This document shows positions 23,061 through 35,565 of a DNA stretch of 64,000 nt, in pieces. The stretch's first letter is position 1, and each line of letters opens with the position of its first letter. Position numbers and translations under genes: made by a program. A model generated the notes under the pieces. That model ran no database searches. It had not been told where the DNA came from and saw nothing but the letters and a program-made list of their open reading frames with translations. This DNA comes from Calliopum simillimum (lineage: Eukaryota; Arthropoda; Insecta; Diptera; Lauxaniidae): positions 51,053,722 to 51,117,721 of the forward strand of contig OX638372.1 in NCBI GenBank assembly GCA_951812925.1. The letters are read 5' to 3'.

Positions 23061-23286
23061 AGAATGCAATATTACTTTAATATTTTTGAACTGTCAGGTG
23101 AACTTTTTTCCATAGGGTAATAAACCAATATAATATCTACCACCAATATATTACCTGCATCTTCTAATATATGTACATGAAAGACAGTTGTTTACACATA
23201 AACACGTACTTAGGTAATCCCGAAATTTATTTTATTTGTTTCTTAATATTTTTATCCCACTTATACCACTGTGCAGCACTGAAATC

Positions 23287-23638
23287 ATGAAGGAAGTTCC
23301 ATCTCAATCAGCACCACCCTCATATCCCTCAGTAAAACAAGAAACGACGCGCGTTACAAGATTATTGATCCCAGCGTAAATTCTGTTTACTGTTGATGGT
23401 TGTACTACTACCTACCGAAATCAAGGTTGTTTACCAGTCTACCTGTTTGGAACATTGCTATTGGCACTCCTCCGTCAACTGATAGCAGCGTGCCGCTCCG
23501 ACAGACGCTGCTAAAGCAGTTAACGCTGCGTATGCCGCTGCTGCTGAACGTGACAGTGCGCGTGAAAGTGAAAAGAACAATAATATTGTTATTGCATTGC
23601 TAATTGTTGAATGCAATTCGTTCGTCGTTTCGGAGTGA
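23287..23638 (+). pseudogene. Frame-broken segment resembling a CD225/dispanin-type membrane protein
   Basis: This GC-richer island is open in successive frames. Frame one from ATG 23287 gives a Pro-rich start (KEVPSQSAPPSYPSVKQE) ending at TAA near 23379. Another frame (about 23393-23515) gives a hydrophobic stretch GCLPVYLFGTLLLALLRQLI. A third (23486-23638) gives DAAKAVNAAYAAAAERDSAR, then ESEKNNNIVIALLIV. The order (PPSYP N terminus, first membrane helix, Ala-rich loop with AAAER, second helix) resembles CD225-domain proteins (PF04505). At least two frameshifts are needed, so it is a pseudogene, a sequencing-error-damaged gene, or a misreading. An acceptor-like CACTGTGCAG ends at 23276. 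Function is not claimed. Confidence 0.35.
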
Positions 23639-23659
23639 TGAAACCAGAATAATTGTCAG

Positions 23660-23702
23660 CAACAACAACAACAACAACAAATCGTAAATTAAAGTTGTAA
23701 GT
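23660..23702 (+). repeat. (CAA)n microsatellite followed by donor-like GTAAGT
   Basis: Seven CAA units lie at 23660-23680, and GTAAGT follows at 23697-23702. CAA tracts are common in fly 5' UTR exons, so 23277-23696 could be a noncoding first exon. There is no further support. Confidence 0.4.
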
Positions 23703-23709
23703 AAAAATA

Positions 23710-24440
23710 AAATAAATGAATTCATTAAAGTTCGACAAGTCATGCGAGAAAGTCGTTTATTGTCATCATCGTCTGCGAGTTATCGGTGCGGTGTTTTAAT
23801 TAACGAGTTATCGCGAAGTTGTTTAACAGCGTGTAAATTATCTTTTGGATGAATTGTTTTGTTTACAATTTTTAGTAACATTTTCTTAGTTTTCAGTGAA
23901 GTTCAGTTCATATTTTTTATGAGTTTTCTTCAAGTGTCTTTAAATTTTACATAGAATTTTTTTGAAAAATTTTTACAAACTATATATTTTAATTGTGTTT
24001 AAAACCCAAAAGTTTTTAGAAAGTGTTTTGCTCAGATAATAGTTTTAAATCGTGGAAGCAGTTAACTCGGCAAATATAATTTTTGTATGTATATATACCA
24101 TTTTATCTCAAATTATTTTATAAAATTTTTATAAGCCAGTACGAGTATGATATTATCGTAGAAAGTTTAACTAACATCTTAGTTACTTAGTTTTGAGTTC
24201 CCTCTAACTTAGAAACTACTGAACACACAGATTTCTGAATACTAGAGTTGGCCTTGCGGCCGAAATTCGACCACTGCAATTTGACTTTAAAGAGATTATG
24301 GAACTGTTATTTCTTACAATAACTTCATATTTCCTTTTTAGAAGTACTTTTAATATCCTTTTTATTTTTAATTTCTATCCTTATCGTTAAGCTTATCGTT
24401 ATTCCAAGTGACATTAAGATTAATGAGCGATTTCGCCGTG
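23710..24440. other. Intergenic or intronic, no gene seen
   Basis: The first 200 bases (to about 23900) are moderately GC-richer, with TCATCATCGTCTGCGAGTTA. The rest is AT-rich without recognised structure. Confidence 0.4.
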
Positions 24441-24900
24441 AAACCTTGTATACTATTAAAAGGCGAGGCACCCTCTCCAAAAACTATCAACATTTAGTAA
24501 GCCGTCCTTAGTGTTAAGCCTGTCTCAGAAACGAATTCCATTAAAATCGGTGTAGCAGCTTAGCACTGATAGCGTATTATACCATTAAGGGTGTAGAGCG
24601 TGAGGGCGTTTTTTCATTTAAGGGCGTGGCAAAGCCCACTAAAAAACAATGATCATTTTATCGTTCCTTAGTGCTAATCCCATCCCCATATCGAATTTCA
24701 AAAAATTTTGACGTGAGAGCTTTTTTTCCATTATGGGCGTGGTAATTTTTTCGTTCCATAGTGCTTACCCTATCTCCGTGCCAAATTTCGTAAAAATCGA
24801 TGCAGTGGTTTAGCCTTGAGAGCGTTTTTTCCATTTAGGGGCGTGGCACCGCCCACTTTTGACACAAATGTAACCCTACGCACTGCTCCTTTTCACAACC
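24440..24900 (+). repeat. Degenerate GGGCGTGGC tandem repeats
   Basis: TTTAAGGGCGTGGCAAAGCC (about 24619), TTATGGGCGTGGTAATTTTT (about 24731) and TTTAGGGGCGTGGCACCGCC (about 24833) recur about every 105-110 bp. They are joined by CGTTCCNTAGTGCTNANCC and TATCNAATTTCNNAAAA(A)T segments. This is transposon-derived DNA of a type common in flies. Confidence 0.65.
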
Positions 24901-26560
24901 TTTCTAGGTAAAAAATCTGGCAATTGAGTTGAGATTTAGGTATAGAAATAGGGCTGATCCGATTTCGTTTGCCTATTTATATACTTATATGTAGATGCCA
25001 CTATGATAATGTCAAGGTCACTAGCTTATTTTTTTGTGAACCTGATTCAGATATCTAACCCTATCAGTTTTACTTCTATAAAAGCGCCCTTAACAAAAGT
25101 TTAGAGACTCAACCCAAAATCTTGCTCGCTGTAAAAATCAGCAGTTCGACCAATTTTGTTCAACGTCATACTGCTCTGAGTAAGAAAATTATGACTATTT
25201 ACATTTATTTTTTAAAGATTATGATATCACATGAGCTCGGTGCCTGGTTCTCCGGTCCGAAGCGTGAATTTAACTCTTCACCGAATTATTTTCGCAATAA
25301 AGCTATGGTTTTACGGGCTGTGTGGCAAGTAATGCAATCTTTTTGGAACGAAATGACAGCGAGATCACGAGCTTCAGTTGCTAGTAACTTGGAGCAAAAT
25401 GTTTTGGGCAGCCCACAAAATACACCACATCGTTGTGTTGTTTGAATGTAATGGCAACTCTTCGGGTTGATCTTCAGCCCAAATAAGTATGCTAATTTAG
25501 ATTGTCTATGTAGTCAATCAAAAATACTTCATTGCGTATCAATGTTTTTGTCGAAAATAGTGAATCTTGTTCAAGCTTTTAATTACAGCCTGATACTACG
25601 AGATTTAATTATAATTTCCGCTTGTTCTTTCCGGTCTTTCAAGGAAAAGAATTTTACCTCTCTCTGACAGAGTACGCTGTTCTTACAAAACTAAAACATT
25701 AAAACATTGGCTTATTGGACCGAGTTCACCTAGTTTTTTGCAAAGAGCTTGCTTTTAATGTCCTTAGTGTTTGAGTGGCATTTCAGTTTGGATTCTTAAC
25801 CTGAAACTGATACTTATTTGCTCTGTATCGTCTGATTTTGAATATTTTTGTGATTTTCTGATAAAAATGAATGAAGGATGAACAAGCAAAAAATATTGAA
25901 AAATCTAATGAGGAAGCAACTAAAGTTACAAGTATCTGGAGAACTTTTTAGTTTCCTACTCGAGATATAATATGTAGATGTTCGAACCTTCATGCTCGTA
26001 TAAGGAATGAGTGATTATTGCAGAACTGTTTCATTAAATTATGAATGCTACGAGTTAATTAAATACTATTATCAAATATTTAAGATTAAGATAAGGAGAA
26101 GCCCAAATGTTGTCAAGTTTATTAAAATCTTATATGACTCAAAACGAATTTTGTACAAATAAATTAGATATAAATAAATAATAAACCTAATCGGTAAAGT
26201 CATATGTAAGTATTACTAGAAAAAAAAATACTGGATAAGATTTAATTAAATAAAGAGGTGAGTGTCGGTCACTGTCACAGAGATAATTTTGAAATTTTGA
26301 TACTTTAAAAGAGCTATCTCAATCCTTGGAATTTCTATATCGTAATGGACTTAATTACGTCAATCATTTCAGTTAACAATTAATTAATTTTTATTCATAT
26401 TGTCGGGCATCAGACATTACGTTCGGTCTCAATATTAATTTATTTAGAGCTCAAAATATAGCAATAGCGAACCAGCCTTGAAATCGGTAAATTACCTAAA
26501 GGATATAGACATTTTCTTCACATTTAGATCTTTCCTGATTCAATTTCTGCTTGTAAAGGT
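24900..26560. other. Intergenic, no firm gene
   Basis: The ORF 25122-25445 (107 codons) includes HELGAWFSGPKREFNSSPNY and VWQVMQSFWNEMTARSRASV. It matches no family that I recognise and lacks splice or polyadenylation context, so it is not called. The remainder is AT-rich without structure. Confidence 0.4.
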
Positions 26561-26565
26561 AATAA

Positions 26566-27065
26566 TTGGCCTGGCCAAAAATTAAATACCCTACACTGCA
26601 CTACTTTGAAAATTTTGCTTGTACGGAATTTCGCGCTTTACCGAATTCAACTAGTTTTTGCTTAGATCTTGCAGTAACTACACCAAGTTTTTGTGTGAAT
26701 TTTAGTTTCATTTCCTCAAATATCGCTTGTATGGGATATGCCACGCCTTCTTGTTCGAGTTCGCCTATTTATTTTTCAGAACTTGCACTTACTGTCTTTA
26801 GTGTTTGAGTTAAATTTGGATGGATTATCTCAAAAAATGCTTCCAGTATAGCATTTTGAAACTTTTGCTCAAATTGAAGGTGTTTTACCCTTTTCTTTCG
26901 AGTTCGGTTATTTTATTGCATTTATTGGCCTTAGTGTCTGAGTGAAATTTGGTTGGATTATCTCAAATAACGCTTTCAATATTTCATTTTAAGACTTGCT
27001 TATATGGGAGGTGCCATACCATCATGTTCGAACTCGTCTTGTTTTTAGCTCAGAGCTTGTACTTA
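26566..27065 (-). mobile_element. Decayed copy of the GGCCTGGCCAAAA-ended element
   Basis: It starts TTGGCCTGGCCAAAAATTAA followed by ATACCCTACACT, the same terminus as 31081-31130 and the reverse of 44525-44575. Internal units contain TATGGGATATGCCACGCCTT, TATGGGAGGTGCCATACCAT and GTTCGAGTTCGCC-like pieces, repeating at about 140 bp. The ORF 26566-26808 is an artefact of this repeat. Confidence 0.65.
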
Positions 27066-27099
27066 CTTTCCCTAGTTATTATTTAAGCCATATTTTTGA

Positions 27100-28050
27100 C
27101 TTTTACAATTGGATCAATATTTTCCGAGTTATCATCCATTGAAGTAAAGATATCGCAATTCCTGTAAAGGACTATATTAAATTTGTATATCTTTACTTTA
27201 ATGGATGATATCTCGGAAGATAATGATCGAATTAAAAACTTTAAAGTTACGGCTTAAGGAGAAAAGTTAGGTTTGTTTGTTGCATTTGGAAAAGCTGAAC
27301 TACACTACTTTCTTGATGTACGCCATATGTTTAAAAAGTTGTGCACAGTTTTTATATGTAAACGCTACGTAAAAGTTCATATTAAAATATTTTACTTTTA
27401 AAATTGCGAATACTCTTTAACGAGGAGTCGTACAAAAAAAATTTAAAAACCGTTCAAAAGATAATTCGATTCTGTAAACACCGCATCAAATTTTTTTTTG
27501 GAGCCACTCATGGTCTAAAAGATATTCTTCAAAAAGCGTTAAGGTCTCGAAAATACTGGTTTTTGAAGGATATCTCTGAAACGGTAAGTCATACGATAAA
27601 AAGCAACGGCATCAATTTTGTAGAGAATCTCAAGATCTACAAAAAATAAGCCATGTGTGTACACATTGAAGTAACCGTTTAGAAGATATGCAAAGAAACC
27701 TTTAAATGGCAAAAAAACCGGTTTTTATTGAATATCTTCTAAACGGTTACTCTAATGTGTACACATATGGCTTATTTTTTGTAGATCTTGTGATTCTCTA
27801 CAAAATTGATGACATTGCTTTTTATCGTATGACTTACCGTTTCAGAGATATCCTTCAAAAACTAGTATTTTCGAGATCTTTACGCTTTTGAAGAATATCT
27901 TTTAGACCATGAGTGGTCCGAAAACAATTTAATACGGTGTTTACAGAATCCAATGAACTTATACGTAGCATTTACATATAAAAACTGTGCACAACTTTAT
28001 AAATTGAGTTATCTCCTTAACTATAAGCTACACAAAAACATTTTTTACAT
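27100..28050. mobile_element. Long foldback palindrome
   Basis: AAGTTGTGCACAGTTTTTAT (about 27339) pairs with ATAAAAACTGTGCACAACTT (about 27978-27998). CACTCATGGTCTAAAAGATA (27505) pairs with ATATCTTTTAGACCATGAGT (about 27894-27914). AACCGTTTAGAAGATAT pairs with ATATCTTCTAAACGGTTAC close to the centre near 27695. Arms are about 350 bp. A smaller inverted pair (ATCATCCATTGAAGTAAAGA / TCTTTACTTTAATGGATGAT) sits outside it at 27130-27210. No ORF here is real. Confidence 0.8.
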
Positions 28051-28059
28051 TTTTACATA

Positions 28060-29270
28060 GGAAATTTCCTGTGTTATAAAATTGTGGAGAAAAATTTTTC
28101 TGTAAATGTTTGCGTTAGCGAGATATTTGCAAAAAACTGATTTTAGTGACCTTTGAGCCTGAATAACTTTTTATGCGCACAATGGACTTCAATGGACTTT
28201 TTACACATTATTCATCATGCTTTAATAAAAACAATTCCGGTAAAAAAAATTCACTTGGAATTATTTCGCACAGCAGCTCTTTTTTCGACTAATTTTCCTG
28301 GGCTATAAGGAGTTCTAACAATAAATATTTTCCAAATTTTAACCCACTGAAAAACTCTAAAGCTACATTTTTGACAAAACTCGTCCTCACAAGATCATAA
28401 CGAAATCACACAAGGATCATTTTCCTAGAATACATTAACCTATTATATCCTGTTTTTATGGGTCTTTTTGTCCTCTTTTTCTAAAACTGAGCCACAATGG
28501 GTTACAAAATTTTGCAAAACTATCCTACAAAAAATTTCACTAAGAGTTGCCAAAGAAGAAAAATTCTTAAAACTTAAGGTAAGCGCATCAGGAATGTAAT
28601 TAATATGCAATGTGAAAAGTCCTAATTGATTTTTGTCTGAAAACTTAAGTTTCAACAGCTTAATAGATCTTGTATACAAATAGTTATTACCATCCATCTA
28701 TTTCCGGACACAAATTTGTACTTCGACCAGCTGCTCCCGGAATACCTAAGAAATATGGAATGGGATTTCAAATTTTAGAAAATCAATGCAAAGATTTCAT
28801 ATAAAAAATGCTGTTTTCTTTCTCTTATTTCAAAATTTCATTTCATTTGGCTGAAGTAAATTATTACTTACTTTATTGTTCATGTTTTAATTAACTTAAT
28901 AATAATTTTTTTAATTTATTTTTATTTGGAAGTTTTATTTTTGTAAATATAGTGGTAATGTTCTTTCTGTAGGAGAAATTGTTGCCATTTAGAACTTTCT
29001 GGAACCGATGTTAGAACATATTTTGTTATTTAAGTATTTATCCCTGCTGATATATGCTTTACTGTTAACATAGCTTTCTTCATCATATGCAATTCAAGTT
29101 TTGGTCTGTAATAAGTAGGTACTGATACTTTATATTTTACAATTAGGGACTTGGAGGAAAACTTCATTGTTCTATTTTCGGAAATAATAATTTACCCATA
29201 GTTTGTAGTGTTGTGTACTTTTTAAGAAAAAACTTTAAATAATCATTATTATCATTTAATTTCGTTTCAG
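28060..29270. other. Non-coding stretch upstream of the 29344 exon
   Basis: Repeat-like at 28060-28330 (GCGAGATATTTGCAAAAAAC recurs near 48325), otherwise AT-rich. No gene was seen. A polypyrimidine tract ending TTTCGTTTCAG at 29270 would serve as a splice acceptor for the next exon. Confidence 0.45.
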
Positions 29271-29343
29271 AATAAATAACATTCAAAGTGTTTCTTAAAA
29301 ATCAATATAAGTACAATCAAAGACAAGACAAGTTAACGTGAAA

Positions 29344-29494
29344 ATGTCAAAATCAACGACAATGTCAACAACAAAAAAGAAGACAGCAAATGCATCATTG
29401 GCAACATTTAACGTAACAATGCAATCGACACCAGCGAAACCAATGGCAGAACCCATCAAAACCGGCCAGAATACAAAGCAAGGCAATGAAACAA
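29344..29494 (+). CDS. Candidate first coding exon, Ser/Thr/Lys-rich N terminus
   Basis: ATG in good fly context (GAAA-ATG) opens a 50-codon frame: MSKSTTMSTTKKKTANASLA at the start, then Pro/Lys/Gln-rich, with QSTPAKPMAEPIKTGQNTKQ near the end. It ends at a perfect donor, ACA-A|GTAAGT (GT at 29495), in phase 1. An acceptor-like CGTTTCAG ends at 29270, giving a possible exon 29271-29494 with a 73-nt leader. GC content and codon use differ clearly from the AT-rich flanks. No domain is recognised; the peptide looks disordered. The downstream exon is not identifiable here. It ends in the same phase as the exon at 50977-51565. Confidence 0.5.
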
Positions 29495-29499
29495 GTAAG

Positions 29500-30265
29500 T
29501 GATTTGATGATTTCATAATTTTGATGTAATTTTTGCAATACGAGTAGAAGATACCCTGACATTATGTTTTTGCTAAAGAAGAAAATACTTCCTCATACAC
29601 ACTATACATGCAAATATCGCAATATTTATTGCGTTATATTTAATTTTAATTAATTGCTTATTTTATTTTATAAGAAATTCATTTATTTGCAATGAAATAT
29701 TTTTTTTTTCCTGAAACGTTCTTTAGCTTATCAGTCCATATGAATCATTCTTGAATATTATTTTTTTTAAATTTGGTTTTAAATTTTTTTAATTTATATT
29801 GTTATTGTTAAACAATAAGCCCAAAGATTCGTCATATGGCAAGTAAAAAAGTTTGACTCCTTCATTCACTATCTGCTTAGTATATTGATGAGAAATTCCT
29901 CATGTTTCTAAGCACCTGCATTAATATTTATTTATTTTTATATATTTAGTTTTGCTCTACAAATACCAAACATTGACTCATGCACGCGTTTCGACACAAC
30001 GTGAGTTTTCAGAGTTTGTTGTATCAGGGCTTATTTCGTTTTTGCTATTTTTATAACAACTATTGGAGTTAAAGTTTGAAACCATAATATTTTCGGCACG
30101 TGTTAGCTAAAAGTACTAGATTGAAATAGAAAATTACCTTTCAAACACTCTTCAGTTATTTGATAAAAGTTTCGCAGATCTTCCAAAATAAAAATTTTAT
30201 GACACTGAATACGTATTGTTTTCAGAAGAGCTTTTCCAAGAAACTTTTGTAAATCAAATTGAAAT
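29500..30265. other. Probable intron, no gene seen
   Basis: AT-rich sequence after the donor at 29495. No repeat partner was recognised and there are no credible ORFs. Confidence 0.4.
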
Positions 30266-30271
30266 TCATAG

Positions 30272-30519
30272 ATAAGGGGTTATTTTTCAAAAGGGCTTAT
30301 TTCCAAAATAAAGCAAAAGTTATGTCACACACATTACGCGGCATAATAATATGTTATTTCAGCGACGTCATTTTGTTATCTTAATGCCATTAATTTTACA
30401 CCATTAAGTAAATTTCTGGTGAAAACCATATCCAATTTTATTAATTTCTAACAAAACATCTGGCAACTTTATGGCATTTCTTTTTGGAAATAAGCCCTTT
30501 TGAAAAATCACTCCTCAGA
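30272..30519. mobile_element. Third, diverged copy of the GAGGAGTG MITE family
   Basis: The ends GGGGTTATTTTTCAAAAGGG (from about 30276) and CCCTTTTGAAAAATCACTCC (to about 30516) are inverted. The interior follows the 37826-38093 copy: AGCAAAAGTTATGTCACACA, GGCATAATAATATGTTATTT, TTAATGCCATTAATTTTACA, TGGTGAAAACC, TTTCTAACAAAACATCTGGC. Non-coding. Confidence 0.7.
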
Positions 30520-30599
30520 TCTTGTTCTACAGAAATTATATTTTATTTTTAAACTTCAAATCTTGTAGATGAATAATCCAAAAAAACTGTCTTTGGACT

Positions 30600-31840
30600 C
30601 TTCAAATATTAAGTATAGCAGGTTCTCCGCCCTCTTGTTTGAATTCACCAAGTATTTGCCCAGAGCTTGTTTTAACTATTCCCAGTAACTATGCGTCCAA
30701 TTAGAATTCGCCATATATTTATTATTATAACATTAATATGAATTTTGGTTGCATTTCCGCAAATTGTGCTCAAAATACATAATGCTTCATATGACTTTTT
30801 GTGTAGGCGATATGCTTGTTTGCTTACCAATTTCGCACATTTTCAGCCCTTCGACTTGTCTCTAATAATGGAAGTAGTGTAAAAACTTTATTTTTCAATT
30901 ATCTTGCTTCCCGAAAATATTAAAATGGTATCCACGGGCAGACCGATTTACCATGGCTATATCGACTAAGAAGGTGACGTTTGTCCATTAAATTAATACT
31001 TTTTTATACCTACTACCCCTCCTGATATGCGTTTCGAATAGAAGAACAAAGTGAACATATCCTGGGTGTGAGGTATAACAAGTAAGGGTGTAACTTTTGG
31101 CCTGGCCAAAAAATAAATACCCTAAACTAGAGTATTTTAAAAATTTTGCTTAAATGGGAGGTCCCACGCCCTCTTGTCCGAGTTCACCCAGTTTTGCACA
31201 GAGCGTGCATTTATACTTTGTAGTGTATGAATGAAATTTGGTTGGTTTATCTCAAAAAACCTTTCAGTATAGCGTTTTGAAGCTTTTGCATATATAGGAG
31301 GTGCCACGCCCTCTCGTCCGAGTTCGTCTAGTTTTAGTTTAGAGCGTACATTTATAGTCTTTAGCATTTGAGTGAAATTAAGTTTGCTTATCTCAAAAAA
31401 CTCTTTCAGTATAGCATTTTGAAACTTTTGTTATATGGGAGGTGCCACGCCCTCTTGTCCAATTCTACCCAATTTTTTTTGAGAGCTTTCATTTATAATT
31501 CGTAGTGTTTGAGTCAAATTCGGCTCGAATATCTCAAAAAACGCTTTCAGTATAGCGTTTTTAAGCTTTTGCTTATGTCCGAATTCGCCCAGTTTTTTTC
31601 CAGAGCTTGTGCTTACAATTTGTTGAATTTGTGTGTATTTTGGTTGCATTGTCGTGAAAAATACTCCTAAAATTGCATTTTGAGTATATTTTTTATATGG
31701 GCGGTAGGCGTGTCCGTTGACCGATTTTGCTGATTTTCAATCCCACGAGCTAACTTTGACAACGTAGACAGTGTACCAAATTTCATTGAGGTGTCGATTG
31801 CACGCATTTTACAGCCCGTTTCTGCTAATTTCTATATAAT
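30600..31840 (-). mobile_element. GGTGCCACGCCCTC tandem-repeat element, minus orientation
   Basis: 31081-31130 is a terminus (AGTAAGGGTGTAACTTTTGG, CCTGGCCAAAAA). From there, about 140-bp units carry GGGAGGTGCCACGCCCTCTT, GTCCGAGTTC and TATCTCAAAAAACGCTTTCA at about 31150, 31290, 31440 and 31565. The segment closes with TATGGGCGGTAGGCGTGTCC (about 31695), the reverse of 44050-44085. At 31040-31080 lies the reverse of the opposite terminus (CAAAGTGAACATATCCTGGG), so two copies abut or one is rearranged. 30600-30850 is a more decayed relative. The two minus-strand ORFs are repeat artefacts. Confidence 0.75.
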
Positions 31841-31854
31841 TTTTCTTTCCGTGT

Positions 31855-32420
31855 ATAGTTCGAAAAATATTGAATAATGTCAAAAGTAACCGATAAATTT
31901 GAGCGCATTCGAATTGTAACAAAATGATTCAGAAAGCGAAAAGTGTTGAAAATGCCGATGTAAGTAAAATCGACTAAAAGCGAAAACTGAATTTGAAAAA
32001 TATAGATTAGATCATGTAAAGGAACGATTCAAGTTGAGGTAAAAGGTCAAATTCAAAAAGTATCGAACACCGATCGATAGTATACAAATACTTGGAAAAT
32101 GTCGAAAAACAACAAAACAGGCAATGACACTTGAGGAGTAGCGTCGAAAATCACTGAAGAAATCAATCATATTTAAAAAATTTATAAAAGTCAGAAATTG
32201 TCAAAGGACGAAAAAATCGATAAGTTCGAAAAGTATCGAAATATATGAAAACTAGTCGGAGAGAACTAAAAATATAGTATTAAAAACCAACAAAAAATCG
32301 ATAAAAGTATCGGGAAACATTGACAAGCATTTAGAGTATGGCATAGATTAGAAAAATGTTGAAAAAGTTGAAAAGTATCGTGATATTTCAACCCATGAGA
32401 GAAAACTATATTTTCATGAA
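31855..32420 (-). repeat. Degenerate GTATCGAAAA / TTGAAAA minisatellite
   Basis: Irregular units such as AAAAGTATCGAAACACC-like and GTTCGAAAAGTATCGAAATA run through the block. They resemble the reverse complement of the 12170-13090 minisatellite and the 590-840 block. No coding pattern. Confidence 0.55.
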
Positions 32421-32429
32421 ACAGTCTTT

Positions 32430-33855
32430 TGAGATATCCTAAACTTAAAAAGCAAATATTCAAATTTTTCGTTATGTTCGGGCTTATATTACATTGGCAT
32501 TAATTTTTCTGTAAAAAACTCATTGCTATAGTTGTACTAATAAAAAAAGGGCCAACAGGTAAGAAAGCATTGAATCTGACTTCGTTTCTAGTATTGATTC
32601 CAGCGTATCAATGTTTGTCATTACTTTACAGAGTTTATAGCAGCAAATCCGATATTTCGAGTCGAAAACTCTTTCAACTTACGGACCAAACAAACGCTTG
32701 ATAATGTTGAACAGGTTGCATATATTGCTAAATCCAACCGTTTACCTTTAAATAAAATGCATTTCACTCGTCTGTCGGTTTTTCCATTTTAGATTTTAAG
32801 TACAATTGCAATAAAACCAAAGTTCTGAGTCTGAAGTTAAACTGATAAAGTTTCGATTGGATATCATTAGACGAAATATAAATGTTTTTGATTTTCAATA
32901 TTAATCTTTAGACAAATAAAAACATCTATAAATAGAAATTCACTAATTTCTTTTGATGTCTATAATCGTATTATCAGTGTTTTTTTATAAAAGGTTTAAT
33001 TTCCCCTTTTTGTGATCATACGTGTAAGTGAATATCTCATCAACAAAACTGCAAATAATGGTATGTACGTACTAGAAATGTTAAAATTTAAAGGGAAGAT
33101 TAAGATAGCATAAAATAGATAGAGCTAAAATTATCAATTTGGAGCACACACCCAATTTTTCTGCGATATGACGTATAAACATCTGAGATAACAATAGAGC
33201 GTTCACTTCGTTATACTTCGTAGTAGAAGATGGAGCAAAAGTAATGTCATAATGTTAATCAGCTACCATTTCGTTAGAAATGAAAAACAGTGGGTTCTGT
33301 TTTTAAAAAAGTTTTTTTTCTGAAAGTGTTAAACTGTTAAAGAATAGTAAGTTGAAAAAGTTATATCGTCAATTGATGCGCATTTGTGCTAATTTTATGT
33401 CATTTTGAATTGTTGTTTGGAAAACATCTGCCTCTAAATTGATGATTTTTCCTTCAATGTTGACTTTACGCGTTTTTTACGTGTGCATTATCTCTATATT
33501 GCTTATCATCTAATTCTTTATCAGTTTATAAAATAAATGTCAAAGTTATTTTACTTGAAGACTTGCAAAATTCAATTTGTTTGTTGATATTTCCGTATTA
33601 TTACAAAATAAGTTATCAGTCAATCGAAGAAGAAGAAGAAAAAAAAAACAACAAAATGTAAGCAAAATTGGCAAAATCTAAAACTCCCCTATTGAGTATT
33701 TTGTAGTTTTTTTATTTTGTATCGTAAGTGTCAAGTATCTGTCTCAAATAGCCTTCGCACAATCAGCATATCACTTACTGTACATTTACATTGATATTTA
33801 TATATATTTATTTATGAAATTTTAATTGATTGAGTGTTTGTACCCACACACGCAC
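32430..33855. other. Intergenic or intronic, no gene seen
   Basis: AT-rich, without a repeat that I can match inside the window. An AAGAAGAAGAAG tract at about 33629-33640 is followed by AACAACAAAATGTAAGC, where GTAAGC could be a weak donor. No exon is called. Confidence 0.4.
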
Positions 33856-33867
33856 TTGAATGTACAT

Positions 33868-35565
33868 TAGATCGGTGCGTTTTGGACGAAAGTTTAAAAT
33901 TTGTCGCGCAACCGGCAGAATTGTAAAGTTTAACTATCGACATGAGGATTGCCGCCACCCTAGCTCTGAGAGATGACGGGAAGGGGTGTCGATATATTTT
34001 TGAAGGTTGAAAAACGTGGTTTAAAAATGCATGCTCATAGGTCCGAAGTGAATCAATTCTCAACTTCGTAGTAGGTCGAAAACTGAAATCCAAGACATGG
34101 ATTCTTATGTATTTTTTCCCGTAGAATCGCATGGCATCATTAGTTTTCTGATCAGACGTTCATTTTTGGCGTTAAGTGAACTTTTCAGCTCAAAAAAGTC
34201 GAAATTTTTCCAAATCCTCTGTTTGAGCACTCCACAATTGAACAGAAAAAATCTTAGAAAAATTTGAATAACACATTTTGTTAGGATTTTTTCTGACGAA
34301 TCCAGTGGTACCATTTTTTTTTTGCGCTACGACATTATTTTTATTCATGAAAAATGAATTTTTGATTTTTATTATGAAAAAATATCACGAAATCGGGCGT
34401 AAATATTTAGTCAACGACGGTTCCCAACGTCCGGACGGTTTTTTTTTCGGTGCCACCTAGTAAAATTTTTTTAGAATATTTTTGGAAATTTTTTTAACCC
34501 ATTATAAACAAGTTTTTGAAAAAGGGGTCAAAAGGACCCTTAAAAACGGGATATAATGGGTTAAAATGTTCGCATAACTTAATGTAGAATCAAGCATGGA
34601 ACAATATTTTAGAACATCTTAACCCATTATAAACAAGTTTTTGGAAAAAAGGGTCGAAAAGACCCTTAATGCGCGATATAATGGGTTAAGATGTTCACAT
34701 AACTTAATGTAGAATCAAGCATGGAACAATATTTTAGAACATCTTAACCCATTATATCGCATTTTTAAGGGTCTTTTCGACCCCTTTTTCCAAAAACTTG
34801 TTTATAATGGGTTAAGATGTTCTAAAATATTGTTCCATGCTTTATTCTACATTAAGTTATTTGAACATCTTAACCCATTATATCCCGTTTTTAAGAGTCT
34901 TTTCAAAACTTTTTCAAAAACTTGTTTATAATGGGTTAAAAAAATTTCCAAAAATATTCTAAAAAAATTTTACTAGGGGGCACCGAAAAAAAAAACCGTC
35001 CCGACGTTGGGAACCGTCGTTGACTAAATATTTACGCCCGATTTCGTGATATTTTTTCATAATAAAAATCAAAAATTCGTTTTTCATGAATAAAAATAAT
35101 GTCGTAGCGCAAAAAAAAATGGTACCACTGGATTTGTCAGAAAAAATCCTAACAAAATGTGTAATTCAAATTTTTCTAAGATTTTTTCTGTTCAATTGTG
35201 AAGTGCTCAAACAGGGGATTTGGAAAAATTTCGACTTTTTTGAGCTGAAAAGTTCACTTAATGCCAAAAATAAACGTCTGATCAGAAAACTAATGATGCC
35301 ATTCGATTCTACGGGAAAAAATACATAAGAATAAATGTCTTGGATTTCATTTTTCGACCTACTACGAAGTTGAGAATTGATTCACTTCGGACCTATGAGC
35401 ATGCATTTTTAAACCACGTTTTTCAACCTTCAAAAATATATCGACACCCCTTCCCGTCATATCTCAGAGCTAGGGTGGCGGCAATCTTCATGTCGATAGT
35501 TAAACTTTACAATTCTGCCGGTTGCGCGACAAATTTTAAACTTTCGTCCAAAACGCACCGGTCTA
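33868..35565. mobile_element. 1.7-kb foldback element with 8-bp target duplication
   Basis: The arms are near-perfect reverse complements from the ends (TAGATCGGTGCGTTTTGGAC and GTCCAAAACGCACCGGTCTA) to a centre near 34717. Flanks are exact ATGTACAT (33860-33867 and 35566-35573). An 8-bp duplication and TAG start fit hAT-type insertion. The inner part holds two tandem units of about 124 bp per arm, each starting TTAACCCATTATA and itself bordered by TATAATGGGTTAA, so hairpins are nested within the hairpin. All ORFs (for example 33812-34132 and 35086-35328) are arm mirror images with no recognisable protein. Confidence 0.9.

Noticed and set aside
25122..25445. 107-codon ORF as a gene
   Set aside because: No recognisable motif, no splice sites or polyadenylation signal, and no similarity to other parts of the window.
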